Both the position numbers and the translations under genes were made by a program. A stretch of 47,268 nt of DNA from an uncultured Lachnospiraceae bacterium (GTDB taxonomy: Bacteria > Bacillota > Clostridia > Lachnospirales > Lachnospiraceae): contig CAOKQK010000018.1 in NCBI GenBank assembly GCA_948470905.1, positions 1 through 47,268 on the forward strand, written 5' to 3'. This document shows positions 38,528-47,096 of the stretch, one piece after another (the first letter of the stretch is position 1; each line of letters opens with the position of its first letter). Under the pieces are notes generated by a model that saw only the letters and a program-made list of their open reading frames with translations, was not told the origin of the DNA and did not search any database.

Positions 38528-39739
38528 TTATTTATCTGGAACATTGGCAAGATACAGAGTCCCCCTGCCGGCGGCACTCTCGTAGTTGAGCTGAAAGGCT
38601 GCAGGACTTTCGAGGCTGTAGACCTGTTCAAAAGTACCCTCAGGCAAAAGCGTATGCTTATGGTAAGCATTGTCCCGAACTACCAGCTCCAATGATCTGA
38701 GCCCCTTGGTCCTCCAGGTAAGAATCGTACATTGATGGGAGGGAAATGTCCACACATCAAGATAGCAGGCCGTGATCTCCGGACATGGCGGGACTGCCAG
38801 ATGACGTGTCAGCGTGTACAAGCCCCCGCACTTAAGCGATATCGTATTGATACCCGCCTGCACAACAGCGCTGCCAGTGCTTTCCGCATCCTGATAGATC
38901 CCGTCAAGGTTTAATTGAACCTTATCCGCAAAATGAACCTCCCAGGAAAGCTTTCTCCCTGCATCAATGGACAGCGCTGCGATCACAGGCGGGATAAGCT
39001 GTGCATAGGTATCACGATAGGAGTTGCCATGGGGATTATCAATATTGAGATAAAAATGTGTATTCTCCGTAAGCACCACATCAAACGCTTCGTCAGCGAA
39101 ACCTGCCGCGTTCATGATATTTTTGCCAAGAGGCAGGATATATCCGGCATCCGCATTCTCCGCCTTCCAATGCAGGGTGATCCGGCTGCCCGGGGCTCCC
39201 CCGCTGGGCGAAGCGTAAAAGCAGGGAATATTGGCATAGATACACTCCTTGTACAGGAACTGCGCAAGCCGCAGGCTCTCCAAAGCGGCTATCCCTGAAA
39301 AGGTCACAGCCAGCGTGACGAAGCCTTCGGGAGAATTGATGCATATATTTTCCCACGAAAAAGACAGGGCTTTTCCCGGGGGCAGGCAGACGGAAGCCGT
39401 ATCCTTTACAGCCATCCTCATTCGCACCTGGTTTTTCTTAATGGGATTGCGGATGACCTGGGACGGCTGAAAGCCCTCGGGGCCACGGATAACGCCCATG
39501 TCGGCATCTGCGGTTTTGGAGGAAAACAGGCATTTACTGCTCTCTCCCACAAGAAAAGAAAGGAGGAAGCAGGCGCCCAGGGAGCCGTCCAGGACAATAT
39601 CCGCCCCGGACACATTGATCAGCGAGAATTTCAGGCTGTCCACATGGCGCATGTCTTCCCTGCTGTCCTTTGTATTGGTATAAATTTTATTGCTGTGCAG
39701 CCTGAACAGAATGCCGCCTGCATCATCTGCCATATTCAT
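38528..39739 (-). CDS. Cluster protein D: multi-Ig-like protein of unknown function
   Basis: This 403-residue protein opens with a domain whose SLKFSLINVSGADIVL start and PGKALSFSWENI middle resemble those of the 352-residue protein. It then has about three repeated Ig-like beta domains with core patterns such as SRITLHWKAENADAGYIL, KLSWEVHFADKVQLNLDG and CTILTWRTKGLRSLEL. No export signal is present. Its start overlaps the end of the 1140-residue gene by four bases. Such layouts suit adhesion or assembly proteins, but the function is unknown. Confidence 0.7.
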   Translation of the reverse strand: MNMADDAGGILFRLHSNKIYTNTKDSREDMRHVDSLKFSLINVSGADIVLDGSLGACFLLSFLVGESSKCLFSSKTADADMGVIRGPEGFQPSQVIRNPIKKNQVRMRMAVKDTASVCLPPGKALSFSWENICINSPEGFVTLAVTFSGIAALESLRLAQFLYKECIYANIPCFYASPSGGAPGSRITLHWKAENADAGYILPLGKNIMNAAGFADEAFDVVLTENTHFYLNIDNPHGNSYRDTYAQLIPPVIAALSIDAGRKLSWEVHFADKVQLNLDGIYQDAESTGSAVVQAGINTISLKCGGLYTLTRHLAVPPCPEITACYLDVWTFPSHQCTILTWRTKGLRSLELVVRDNAYHKHTLLPEGTFEQVYSLESPAAFQLNYESAAGRGTLYLANVPDK

Positions 39740-42700
39740 TTGCGGGTTTCCTCCTTTTCCTTTTCTTTTATGACAATGTAACCCTCCCGCAGGGAAAGCC
39801 TTCCATCCGGGAAAACGGCGGTATTGTCCACAGGCAGCAGCCGGGTACTGCCGTTCTGCGACTCCGCCGTCCAGAAAAATTCCATGGAATTGGTGTGAGG
39901 AACAGGAATTTCTCTCAGGGTATCGCCGCAGAGGACGGGAGCGCTGGAATAACTGACAGATAATTCCTCAAGCCCCTGCGCCACAAGCTTTTGCGGAATG
40001 CACAGCGTCTTTACCGGCAGTACCCCTGTTACCAGGTTTGCCTCCGAATAAGGATCCATCAGCAGCGTGATACTCTTAGGCGGCGTCCGGGGCTTCAGGG
40101 ACAGGGATATCCGGTCCGAGAACACAATATAGCCGCTGTCAAAATGTTCTTCCGGATAACTGTGAAAGCATTGATAATCCTCATCCTCAAAAAATCCATA
40201 CACACCGTCCAGCGGATTATCCGGCTGTCCCACCTGGACCGGGAGAGAAAGCCCGCTGATATCCGTGCCGTGGGTCCTGTCCATCTCCCCGCCGTCGGGA
40301 TTGTGACGATAGCCTTCCGGCGTACCATAAAATGTAAATTGCAGGGAGGCGCGCACCACTGCAATAGGGCACCCGAAATAATCCATGATATGATGAGCAT
40401 GATCTCCCAGCCGTACCTGAATCTGCATTTGGTCGATCAGCCTGAGCAGGTCTCTCAGGGCATCCGGCCCCTTTGCCAACAGCCCCTGCAGAAAAGCTGC
40501 CATCTGCGGGTCCAGATCCGAAGGCGGAACAGGGGTACGGGGAAGCAGAGGCGCGTTTTCCATCCTGATGCTGGCGCCCGTCTGCGTCAGACAAATGCTG
40601 CAGCTGTGAACCCCCGAAGCGGTATATACCATAATGCTCTGGTTCAGGTAATTGGCTGCAAGATAGCCGCACACGGGGGACGCCTCCGGGACGGCAAGGC
40701 TCTCCGTGGGCTCCTTCCGGGAAGCGTCAGCGAGGAAAGCCGACAGCATAAGCGGCTGGGGCAGACGGGGAGGCAGCATGACACAGGAAACCGGATTGTT
40801 CTCACCCGGCGGCAGCATACCCTCCCCCGCATAGACAGAAGGACGGTCTATGTCCTGATAATATCCCATCCTGTCGATCAGGCGCAGTTTATGCAGCCGC
40901 AAAAACCCCGCCCTCACAGGGGAAAAGAGCTCATCAAAAACAGGTTGCTCTGCCAGCTCGGAAGGAAGAAGCTGCTGTATCTGCTCCAGGAGTTTTTTCT
41001 CTTGGGGATCCCGGCTGAAAAAGTCCATGGCAACAGAAGCATCCCGCATCAGCAGCTGGCTGTTGAAACCGCTCAGAGCCTGGGACAAATACTGCATTTC
41101 CCGCGCGCCTTCATACAGCAGATCCGATCCCGGAAGCTTTTGTACAGTGTCTTTCAGCCGCTTGGATGCCGTATCAGAGATAAAAAACCTCCCCTGTATA
41201 TAATAACCATTATCAGGATTGCAAATTTTCTTTTGATCACCGCAGAAGGTATGATCCCCCTGGGTCATGGTCCAGTTTTTCAGGGACGGGCCAGGACACA
41301 GGAGGTCCATGTCCGGATAATAGCAGATTTCCCATTCTACAATAAGGGGCGACCAGGAGGCATGATAAGAATTCAGCCCGCAGCTGTCCGGCTGGATGCC
41401 CTGGAAATGCTGATCTCTCTTGCTCTGCAGATCGGCAATGCGGGCAGCAAGCAGCGACAGCTCCTCCTCTCCCGGCGTGATCCCCGCCTTGCGGCAGGCA
41501 AGCCCTGCCAGATAAAAGGAACAGGAATTTGCCAGAAAGACCCCCTCCGCCACACATGCCCGGATCCCCTGCTGCAGCCCGGCGTCCAAGTGCGGGGGCA
41601 GAGTGATGGAAAGCGCCATGTCAGACGGAAGTAACTCCATACCCTCCGGAAGGGAATGAAACAGAGGAATGTCGCTCAGGCGCAGTGAGCTGATCAGCTG
41701 TCCCTCCGTCCGGCAGGGCAGCAGCGCGCCTTCCAAAGCGCCCGGAAAATCCTGCGGGGCAAGCTGGGCGATCAATACCACCGGATCCGCCGGGGAGTAA
41801 AAGCTGTCCACTGCTTCCTGCTGCAAAGGCAGCTGAAGGGCCAGCTGTTTCTCCTGTTTCTGAATCTCTGCCCCTGTACTGTACAGCGCCTGTGACAGAT
41901 TTTGGACTTCTGTCAGGGCATCCTGCATTTCTTTAAGATACATGGAACGATAATATTCCGTGTCAGAATAATAATGCAGATACCATTTTTCATACACCTG
42001 CCGCTGCTTCTGCACATACTCCCCATAAAGGAGCTGACATTTTCTCTGCTTTGCGCGCAGCTCCCGCAGACGCTCAAGAGACTGCCTGTCATATACCTCC
42101 TCCCCCTCTGACTCCTGGTCTGGTTTACTATCCCGTAAGCCGTCCATTGTCAGGGCAGCGGAATGGCAGAAACCAAGCTGCTTCATACGGTTGTCCGCCT
42201 TTACCGCCCCGGAGCTTTGATCCAGCTCCTTCCCGGTGCCTGCCAGATAATGATGCAGCAAATGCTCCAGATTTCCGTCCGGCGGCTGAAGGAGCGCTGC
42301 CAGAGCTTCCGCGGAAGTATTTCCTATGCCGACTTTGGGCAATACAACAATCTCTCCCGGTTCCGGATCGTCAGGGGTCCCGGTGGGATAGACCGTATCT
42401 TTTGTCTCCCATGGGATGTTTTCCACCATTCCATGACAAAAAGCTCGGTCAGGAAGGGGATCCCCCTGCACAGTGAGCCCCATCGTATCTTCCAGCTCCC
42501 GAAGGCTTTTTATCAGGGAACAGGGCTCCGGCTCCCCATGCTCCTCATACCAGCCGCATACCACATACGACAGTGTCACATGGGAAAGCTCCTCTACCCG
42601 GTCCACAAAGCCGAATACGTTATGACATGCGGGCGCATAGGCGGCAAAGAAAGGGCAGTTCTCCGAAAGGGCTGTCAATCGCAGATAAGAGTCCCCTGTG

Positions 42701-43158
42701 TGCGGATAATCCGCCGGAGGATCAGCGGCATCAAAAGAACGCCCCTGGAAGCGCCAGGGATGTTCTTCGTCAGGCCAGGGACAGGGGATGCTGGGACTGT
42801 CCTGGTTTTCAGGAGTTCTGTCCTTATACAGTGAATCGCTTTCCAGCAGAAAAGTCCTGCTCTGCAGCCTGTTGTCCGCATCTGTCCAGAGACGGGTGAC
42901 ACTGAAACGGTTGGGCGCAAGGCGGTAGGTGATCTCGCCGCTCTCCCCATCCTGGCTGCCCGATGTGAAACAGGCGGGCAGGCTCCAGTGAAGATAGACC
43001 CCCGGTTCCCTTGCGGACTCCTCAAAAGGGGGAGCCTCTGTATGTTCCGTCCTGTCCCCCAGTCTGCGCATATCATATGAAAAACCGGAAAAGTGTGTTT
43101 TGGGCGAGGGCTTTCCCACAGGGAGAGCCCTCACAGTCATTGGTATGTACAGGAACAT
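39736..43158 (-). CDS. Cluster protein C: 1140-residue protein with central coiled coil
   Basis: No signal peptide. The N-terminal third contains EPGVYLHWSLPACF and YRLAPNRFSVTRLW, then LLESDSL; I recall similar G.HLHWALP and PNRWLV.R patterns in large uncharacterised bacterial proteins, but cannot check. Residues about 355-440 are a charged coiled coil (LRELRAKQRKCQLLYGEYVQ and onward). The C-terminal part has VYGFFEDEDYQCFHSY and SITLLMDPYSEANLVTGVLPVK. No catalytic motif is evident. A GGAGGAG site precedes the ATG. The four-base overlap with the next gene implies coupled expression. Confidence 0.75.
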   Translation of the reverse strand: MFLYIPMTVRALPVGKPSPKTHFSGFSYDMRRLGDRTEHTEAPPFEESAREPGVYLHWSLPACFTSGSQDGESGEITYRLAPNRFSVTRLWTDADNRLQSRTFLLESDSLYKDRTPENQDSPSIPCPWPDEEHPWRFQGRSFDAADPPADYPHTGDSYLRLTALSENCPFFAAYAPACHNVFGFVDRVEELSHVTLSYVVCGWYEEHGEPEPCSLIKSLRELEDTMGLTVQGDPLPDRAFCHGMVENIPWETKDTVYPTGTPDDPEPGEIVVLPKVGIGNTSAEALAALLQPPDGNLEHLLHHYLAGTGKELDQSSGAVKADNRMKQLGFCHSAALTMDGLRDSKPDQESEGEEVYDRQSLERLRELRAKQRKCQLLYGEYVQKQRQVYEKWYLHYYSDTEYYRSMYLKEMQDALTEVQNLSQALYSTGAEIQKQEKQLALQLPLQQEAVDSFYSPADPVVLIAQLAPQDFPGALEGALLPCRTEGQLISSLRLSDIPLFHSLPEGMELLPSDMALSITLPPHLDAGLQQGIRACVAEGVFLANSCSFYLAGLACRKAGITPGEEELSLLAARIADLQSKRDQHFQGIQPDSCGLNSYHASWSPLIVEWEICYYPDMDLLCPGPSLKNWTMTQGDHTFCGDQKKICNPDNGYYIQGRFFISDTASKRLKDTVQKLPGSDLLYEGAREMQYLSQALSGFNSQLLMRDASVAMDFFSRDPQEKKLLEQIQQLLPSELAEQPVFDELFSPVRAGFLRLHKLRLIDRMGYYQDIDRPSVYAGEGMLPPGENNPVSCVMLPPRLPQPLMLSAFLADASRKEPTESLAVPEASPVCGYLAANYLNQSIMVYTASGVHSCSICLTQTGASIRMENAPLLPRTPVPPSDLDPQMAAFLQGLLAKGPDALRDLLRLIDQMQIQVRLGDHAHHIMDYFGCPIAVVRASLQFTFYGTPEGYRHNPDGGEMDRTHGTDISGLSLPVQVGQPDNPLDGVYGFFEDEDYQCFHSYPEEHFDSGYIVFSDRISLSLKPRTPPKSITLLMDPYSEANLVTGVLPVKTLCIPQKLVAQGLEELSVSYSSAPVLCGDTLREIPVPHTNSMEFFWTAESQNGSTRLLPVDNTAVFPDGRLSLREGYIVIKEKEKEETRK

Positions 43159-43181
43159 GATGTCAACTCCTCCTACAAATC

Positions 43182-43207
43182 AAAAACTCCCCGGCAAGCT
43201 GACGGGG
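43182..43207 (-). terminator. Weak terminator or attenuator within the cluster
   Basis: On the minus strand CCCCG (43207-43203) and CGGGG (43193-43189) form a short GC stem followed by AGTTTTTG, 25 bp before the 1140-residue gene. On the plus strand the same stem is followed by TTTT. It may partially reduce transcription into the downstream genes. Confidence 0.4.
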
Positions 43208-43217
43208 TTTTGACCCT

Positions 43218-43277
43218 CGCGGCATTCGTCAAGGTCCCGGAGAAGCAAACTTCTCGGACCTTGACTCATTGCCCGCG
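43218..43277. repeat. CGCGG...CCGCG palindrome between cluster genes
   Basis: CGCGGCATTCGTCAAGGTCC-CGGAGAAG (43218-43245) pairs with CTTCTC-GGACCTTGACTCATTGCCCGCG (43250-43277) with a few bulges around a 4-nt loop. Its ends, CCTCGCGGCA and CTCATTGCCCGCGG, are shared with the element at 16530-16575, while the inner part differs. Confidence 0.75.
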
Positions 43278-43284
43278 GAAATAA

Positions 43285-43965
43285 TCAGATGCTGCCGCCC
43301 GGTGACTGTAAAGTAATGTAGGCTTCTTCGCGATGTTCCTCATCTCCTTTACGGGTATAGACCACATGGCACTGCCAGCAGAAATCTCCCTCCCCGTTTT
43401 CACAGGGCGCATCGGTGATGGGATCCCCCAGCCGAAATACGGCGCCGCTCCTGCTGATGAATGTTTCCCCCTGGTATCGGACCTGTTTCCCCGTGAAATC
43501 CCTATAGCCAAACTCATACTCCGGCACTTCCAGGAGCTTACAGTCAGCCTTTGGATTCAGCGAAAACTCCAGCTTGTCAAATATGCCGGGCTGTTTTTCC
43601 CTGGAAGATACCCTACGGCTATAACGATAACTGTACTCCGGCAGAAAGAGATTTTGATATCCATAGTACTTGACAGGAAGCATATTTCCCAAAGGGGAAG
43701 GACAGCCTTCATAGGTAAAGCAGGCATTAAAAACCAAATCGCAGCCTTCCCGGGCACAGGAGGAAAAGCCTTCATATTTAATGGAACCTTCTGTAGCACT
43801 GTAGAGCTCCTCAACAATATTTTTCTGGGAAATCTGATTAAACAGACGGAGCCTGAGCTGAGGTGAAGAAACCGTCTCCAAGCCCTGCGGTTTTACCTCC
43901 GCATGGGCTGTCAGAATATTTCCCGACTGTATGGAAAAGGTTAAGACAACAGGATTTTCAGTCAT
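43285..43965 (-). CDS. Cluster protein B: cysteine-rich protein of unknown function
   Basis: This 226-residue protein has no signal or membrane segment and about eight cysteines, clustered as SSCAREGCDLVFNACFTYEGC and later CENGEGDFCWQC, which could bind zinc or form disulfides. The rest is mixed beta structure with many aromatic residues (YYGYQNLFLPEYSYRYSRR). I recognise no family. Its start overlaps the end of the 1007-residue gene by eight bases, so the two are probably co-translated. Confidence 0.7.
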   Translation of the reverse strand: MTENPVVLTFSIQSGNILTAHAEVKPQGLETVSSPQLRLRLFNQISQKNIVEELYSATEGSIKYEGFSSCAREGCDLVFNACFTYEGCPSPLGNMLPVKYYGYQNLFLPEYSYRYSRRVSSREKQPGIFDKLEFSLNPKADCKLLEVPEYEFGYRDFTGKQVRYQGETFISRSGAVFRLGDPITDAPCENGEGDFCWQCHVVYTRKGDEEHREEAYITLQSPGGSI

Positions 43966-46900
43966 ATAAATTTCCCCCTTTCTGTATTTGATCCAGCATC
44001 AGCGTATATTGAAACAGTTCCTCATAATTTCTTTTATCTTCTCCCCCGTCTGCCGGCACTTCCCTGCCTTCTGTCAGGCGTTTATAAACCTTGTCCGGCT
44101 CATAGGAATACTGGATATAAGAAAAGGAACCCTTCCAGCAGCTCAGGCATTCTTCCGCCGTCCCGTAGGAAGCCTCCAGAGCCTTGGTCAAAGGCTGCTC
44201 ATATTGGTCTGTCCAGGTCCGCTCGTCCAGATTTTTATTTTTATAGCGGTACAAATAGCCTGTGGCATCATGCAGTGCCCGGCAAATGTATACGCTGTTC
44301 ACAAAGGTCTTATAATTGGTATATGGCCCGATCAGCTCATAAGTCCCCGAAGGGTAGATATAGTCAAACTGTGTAAACGGCATATCCACACATCCTCCGG
44401 TCTGCTCTAAGCCTGCCGGATAATTTTTTGCCGGATCATAATCCTCATACTTGTAATCCCTGTAGGGAGGATATTTGTCTGCAATACTCTTTCTGGCATG
44501 GTCATATATATGCTTGGTCTTCTTGAGATTCTGCCAGCTGGAAAGCCCCGTATAATCCACATGGAATTTGGTGTCTATCAGAAGATGAAGGGCTGTACCG
44601 ATTCCCATGTTAAGCGCTGTCCGGGACACTGTGCCAGTCCCCGCCTCCTTCGACTTTAGGATGATATCGTCAAGCATCTTCTGTATGAATTCCGGTTTAT
44701 AACTTACCACTGCGGGATCCCCGACTTTGGCAGAATCCTCCTTCACAGGATAATGGAAAGGAACCAGGATATCCTCCTGAACACGGAAGGTAAATTCTGC
44801 CGGTTCTTCTCCGGCAGGAGCGGTAGGCGCCTTCCAGGTCAGGGTTTTTAATATTTCATCATGATCATACCATTTCGCCATCGCAGTAGGGATCAGCTTT
44901 ACATAGACGCAGTCATCGCCCCATACAGCCAGCTTCCTGGCGGTCAATTCTTCCGGGACTTCTTTTCCCGCCGGAATACCTCCATAAGTCGCATTGCTCT
45001 CCAGAAAAGCACAGAATTCTGCAATTTCCTGTGCCTCATCCTCCGTAAAAAGCCTGCTTAAGGCAAGGATGGTCTTCACGGCACAATAGTAGAACATCGC
45101 CTTCTGCCGCGCATCAGACTCCACAAAATCCGGAGTGCTCTGACGGTGGGCGAGGGTCCTGAGCTGGCGGATCAGAAGCCGTGCTCCTTCATCCGGTTTG
45201 GGCAGCTCGTATCTGGGCGGTGTGAAGGGACGTACGGCCTGTTGGTAATCGTGATCTCCCACCACAATGCCCTGAGCCACAATAAAGGTCGGTTCCTCAA
45301 ACACAAAATTGTATACCGTATCGTCATAGGGAAGTACCTCCAGAGACACGACCTGGCTGGCGCCAATCCTCTTGTCATCTGTTTGGAAGATCTGCAGGCT
45401 GTCACCCACATGTACGCTGGAAGCCGCAACCGGATTCCCGTCTGCCCGGCATAAAGTGTGATCCCCTGTCAGGAGAACCTCACTGCCGCAGGCAAGGGTC
45501 AGCCTGTAAATGGTCTCGGACGGGCCTGTGATCACATCACGGACCGGACGGTAATCACCTTCCCTGGTCAGCAGGCAATCCCCCTGGCGCACGTCACGGG
45601 CGGCGATGATCCCTTTCTTTTGCCAAAGCTGCACATCCCCGGCAAGACATCCCCACTGATAATACAGCCGGTGGATATACAGGTTCTTGTTATTTTCGCC
45701 CGACTGATATGAGACGGCATGATCCTTCTCATAGTTGATGATGATGGGAAGGGCACAATGTATCCCGTCATAAACCACATTGAAGCGGATATAGGCATAA
45801 AAGACAGCATAGGCACAGGCATCCCAGTACCCCTTGGGAATGGGGTAATCCAGATCCTTGGGCCATAAGTCATCCTTCCCGCTGGAGGCGCCGGGCTCTT
45901 TTGCTGTGGAAAAATGAATGTGGAGCTTATCCCGCAGTCCGGTCTGGGGATTGACCTCTGTGGTCACATATTTTTTGGTGAAGTCCTCCGCGTCCATCAT
46001 AAACGCCGATTCCCCGGTGGCTTCGGCAGCGCCGTCGGGACTGGTAAGGTTCATCACCGAGATCTGGGGCTGTTCTTCGCTGTCAAAATAACTGTTGTCA
46101 ATGGATTCAAAGCTGGCGCCTCCTTTCAATTCAACGCACAGGTGAATAGGGAGATGCACCGGGATCGCGCTCTTTCGCCCCGGATCATACACCCCATAGG
46201 AATAATCCGGAGTCTGCAGATTGCCGTCACGGCTGTAGGAAATGCAGATGCTGTCCTTCAGGCTGTCACGTTTGGAAGAATTGCGGTTGCACGGATGCGA
46301 CAGTGTGATATTTTTTACCTTCTCATCAACATTGGCAACCACATGAGATGCCACCACGTAATATGCTTCCGTATTTCTTCCCAAGGCGGAACAGTTTGCA
46401 ACAGACGTGAACAGGGAAGTAAACTGATAGGTATGCCCTAATGCAATCTGGGACAAAGTCATGTGCATATTGGGCTTTACACTGTACTCACCAAATTCAT
46501 TTGGAGTGAGCTCATAGGAATTATCGGCGACAGGCTTTCCTCCCATCTGTACATCATAAATCTTTACACGGGAAGTCACTGCACAGGTATTCTGCGGGGT
46601 ATTCGATGAACGGAGCATGCAGGATACATTGGCCATAAGAGAGGACTTTCCATCAGACGCTGCATTTCCGGACGCAGTAATGGCCGGGCCTTCTATCCGA
46701 TGATAATCCCGCAGATGCAGTACAGGCAACGTATCTTCTGACAACGCAATGCCCGGGGGCTCCAAAAATTCTTCTCTCGGCCGGGGCATTGGGGATCCGG
46801 CTGTCCGCTGCTCCTGCAGCTGATGATACAGATCCGGCGCCTGCTCTCTCACACGCTCCTCTCCGCCCAGGTTCTCCACAAAAAACTGATAATGCGCAGG

Positions 46901-46981
46901 ATTTGCAAAATCAAGCTTTACGCAGCCCCGGTTAGCGCGGGCTTCGGCGATCATTGACTGTTCCATCTCATAAAGTTTCAT
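43958..46981 (-). CDS. Cluster protein A: 1007-residue protein with internal Hint domain
   Basis: No signal peptide. Residues 1 to about 440 are mostly beta-rich with CVKLDFANPAHYQFFVENLGG near the start; no named family is recognised. Residues 445-577 form a Hint (intein/hedgehog-type) domain: Cys445 in WGCLAGDVQLW, LLTREG, the LLTGDHTLC block with its T..H pair, and YNFVFEEPTFIVAQGIVV. The domain ends GDHD, lacking the His-Asn that inteins need for splicing. Residues about 790-830 contain GTALHLLIDTKFHVDYTGL, like the metal-binding H..D..H helix of phospholipase C or DUF6765 proteins; this is tentative. The C-terminal part is aromatic and acidic. It starts after AAGGAGGTC, 5 bases before the ATG, and leads the five-gene cluster. 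Confidence 0.75.
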   Translation of the reverse strand: MKLYEMEQSMIAEARANRGCVKLDFANPAHYQFFVENLGGEERVREQAPDLYHQLQEQRTAGSPMPRPREEFLEPPGIALSEDTLPVLHLRDYHRIEGPAITASGNAASDGKSSLMANVSCMLRSSNTPQNTCAVTSRVKIYDVQMGGKPVADNSYELTPNEFGEYSVKPNMHMTLSQIALGHTYQFTSLFTSVANCSALGRNTEAYYVVASHVVANVDEKVKNITLSHPCNRNSSKRDSLKDSICISYSRDGNLQTPDYSYGVYDPGRKSAIPVHLPIHLCVELKGGASFESIDNSYFDSEEQPQISVMNLTSPDGAAEATGESAFMMDAEDFTKKYVTTEVNPQTGLRDKLHIHFSTAKEPGASSGKDDLWPKDLDYPIPKGYWDACAYAVFYAYIRFNVVYDGIHCALPIIINYEKDHAVSYQSGENNKNLYIHRLYYQWGCLAGDVQLWQKKGIIAARDVRQGDCLLTREGDYRPVRDVITGPSETIYRLTLACGSEVLLTGDHTLCRADGNPVAASSVHVGDSLQIFQTDDKRIGASQVVSLEVLPYDDTVYNFVFEEPTFIVAQGIVVGDHDYQQAVRPFTPPRYELPKPDEGARLLIRQLRTLAHRQSTPDFVESDARQKAMFYYCAVKTILALSRLFTEDEAQEIAEFCAFLESNATYGGIPAGKEVPEELTARKLAVWGDDCVYVKLIPTAMAKWYDHDEILKTLTWKAPTAPAGEEPAEFTFRVQEDILVPFHYPVKEDSAKVGDPAVVSYKPEFIQKMLDDIILKSKEAGTGTVSRTALNMGIGTALHLLIDTKFHVDYTGLSSWQNLKKTKHIYDHARKSIADKYPPYRDYKYEDYDPAKNYPAGLEQTGGCVDMPFTQFDYIYPSGTYELIGPYTNYKTFVNSVYICRALHDATGYLYRYKNKNLDERTWTDQYEQPLTKALEASYGTAEECLSCWKGSFSYIQYSYEPDKVYKRLTEGREVPADGGEDKRNYEELFQYTLMLDQIQKGGNLYD

Positions 46982-47035
46982 GCATGACCTCCTTTTTTTA
47001 ATTTATGTTGCCAAAACACATACTACTATGCTATA

Positions 47036-47063
47036 ATTATAACACGTAATTGTAGGATTGCAA
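47036..47063 (-). promoter_or_regulatory. Promoter of the five-gene cluster, with nearby inverted repeat
   Basis: Minus strand TTGCAA (47063-47058), 16 bp, perfect TATAAT (47041-47036), with a ~50-nt leader. AGGATTG (47054-47060) and CAATCCT (about 47085-47091) form an inverted pair flanking the -35, possibly an operator. Confidence 0.65.
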
Positions 47064-47096
47064 CATATTTAACCAATTATTTTACAATCCTGCCAA

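Noticed and set aside
39991-41634. Plus-strand open frame of 547 codons
   Set aside because: Antisense to the 1140-residue gene; Arg/His-rich product with no ribosome site.
37446-46981. Cluster as a prophage or contractile injection system
   Set aside because: No integrase, terminase, capsid, sheath, tube or baseplate protein was recognised.
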